Positions 4,882 through 5,038 of a stretch of 5,038 nt of DNA are shown here, piece by piece. The notes below the pieces were generated by a model. It ran no database searches, had not been told where the DNA came from, and saw only the letters and a program-made list of their open reading frames with translations. The stretch is from assembly GCA_022361095.1 (NCBI GenBank), contig JAKSBO010001167.1:1-5038 (forward strand), written 5' to 3'. Source of the DNA: Desulfobacterales bacterium (lineage in GTDB: Bacteria; Desulfobacterota; Desulfobacteria; Desulfobacterales; Desulfobacteraceae). The translations under genes and the position numbers were made by a program. Within the stretch, counting starts at the first letter, position 1; each line of letters starts with the position of its first letter.

Positions 4882-5038
4882 ATGATTACAGACAAGCTGT
4901 ATCAAAGCTATTTCAATTATCTTTTAAATGGAAAAAGGTATGAGTGTACCCAAATTGTTCAGGAACTGCTTGATAAAGATGTAGACATACACACCCTTTA
5001 TGAGACGCTTTTCCAGAACAGCCTTTATGAGGTGGGCA
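4882..5038 (+). CDS. Cobalamin (B12)-binding protein, N-terminal part only
   Basis: The gene runs off the right edge; 52 residues are visible. They match the helical cap domain that precedes the B12-binding Rossmann domain in MetH/MtbC1-type corrinoid proteins (PF02607, COG5012): YFNYLLNGKRYECTQIVQEL (10-29), then LYETLFQNSLYEVG (39-52). The family usually continues with LWE and a cap helix over the corrinoid, then the DxHxxG motif, all outside the window. It may be a methyl-carrier corrinoid protein or, as often for single B12-binding proteins beside signalling genes, a light or redox sensor; the visible part cannot decide. TAAGGA (4867-4872) lies 9 bases before the ATG, and that ATG overlaps the stop of the preceding TGA-interrupted frame (ATGA), so the start is fairly safe. 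Its codons are more AT-rich than those of the transporter genes. Confidence 0.82.
   Translation, partial: MITDKLYQSYFNYLLNGKRYECTQIVQELLDKDVDIHTLYETLFQNSLYEVG

Overview
The window reads almost entirely on the + strand and looks like a bacterial chromosome of the Desulfobacterota, probably near the Desulfobacteraceae. That placement is an inference: it rests on an MCE lipid-transport operon of the delta-proteobacterial style, a eukaryotic-type HisA and a corrinoid-binding protein, not on a marker gene.

Bases 2-3284 hold four tightly packed genes of an MCE (Mla/Pqi-type) ABC transporter that moves lipid between the inner and outer membranes. They are an MlaE-type permease (5' end outside the window), an MlaF-type ATPase that overlaps it by ATGA, an MlaD-type membrane-anchored MCE protein with a long helical tail, and a PqiC-like auxiliary lipoprotein. 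Permease and ATPase form the inner-membrane engine, the MCE protein forms the periplasmic ring or tube, and the lipoprotein probably docks it at the outer membrane. No mlaC or mlaB homologue is visible in the window. The fifth gene (3305-4069), 20 bases downstream in the same direction, encodes a complete histidine-biosynthesis isomerase that resembles the eukaryotic HIS6 form of HisA more than the usual bacterial form. A weak terminator-like hairpin overlaps its stop codon.

Bases 4070-4747 hold no convincing protein gene, but they are not empty. Two copies of a roughly 75-base sequence lie at 4103-4177 (+) and 4648-4721 (-), in inverted orientation, about 470 bases apart. By hand they agree at about three quarters of positions. 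Each can form the same two hairpins, and one base pair differs by a compensating change (A-T in one copy, G-C in the other), so this looks like a structured repeat or RNA element. Between the copies are a good sigma-70-like promoter, a 9-base direct repeat with 20-base period, and several short AT-rich palindromes.

The right end (4735-5038) has a very strong Shine-Dalgarno site in front of a tiny ORF. That frame is interrupted by one TGA, then stays open and ends in an ATGA overlap with the next gene. The next gene is the start of a cobalamin-binding (MtbC1/MetH-cap-like) protein that runs off the window. The most novel candidates are the structured inverted repeat pair and the TGA-interrupted small ORF. 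No well-known defence, mobile or secondary-metabolite system is evident.
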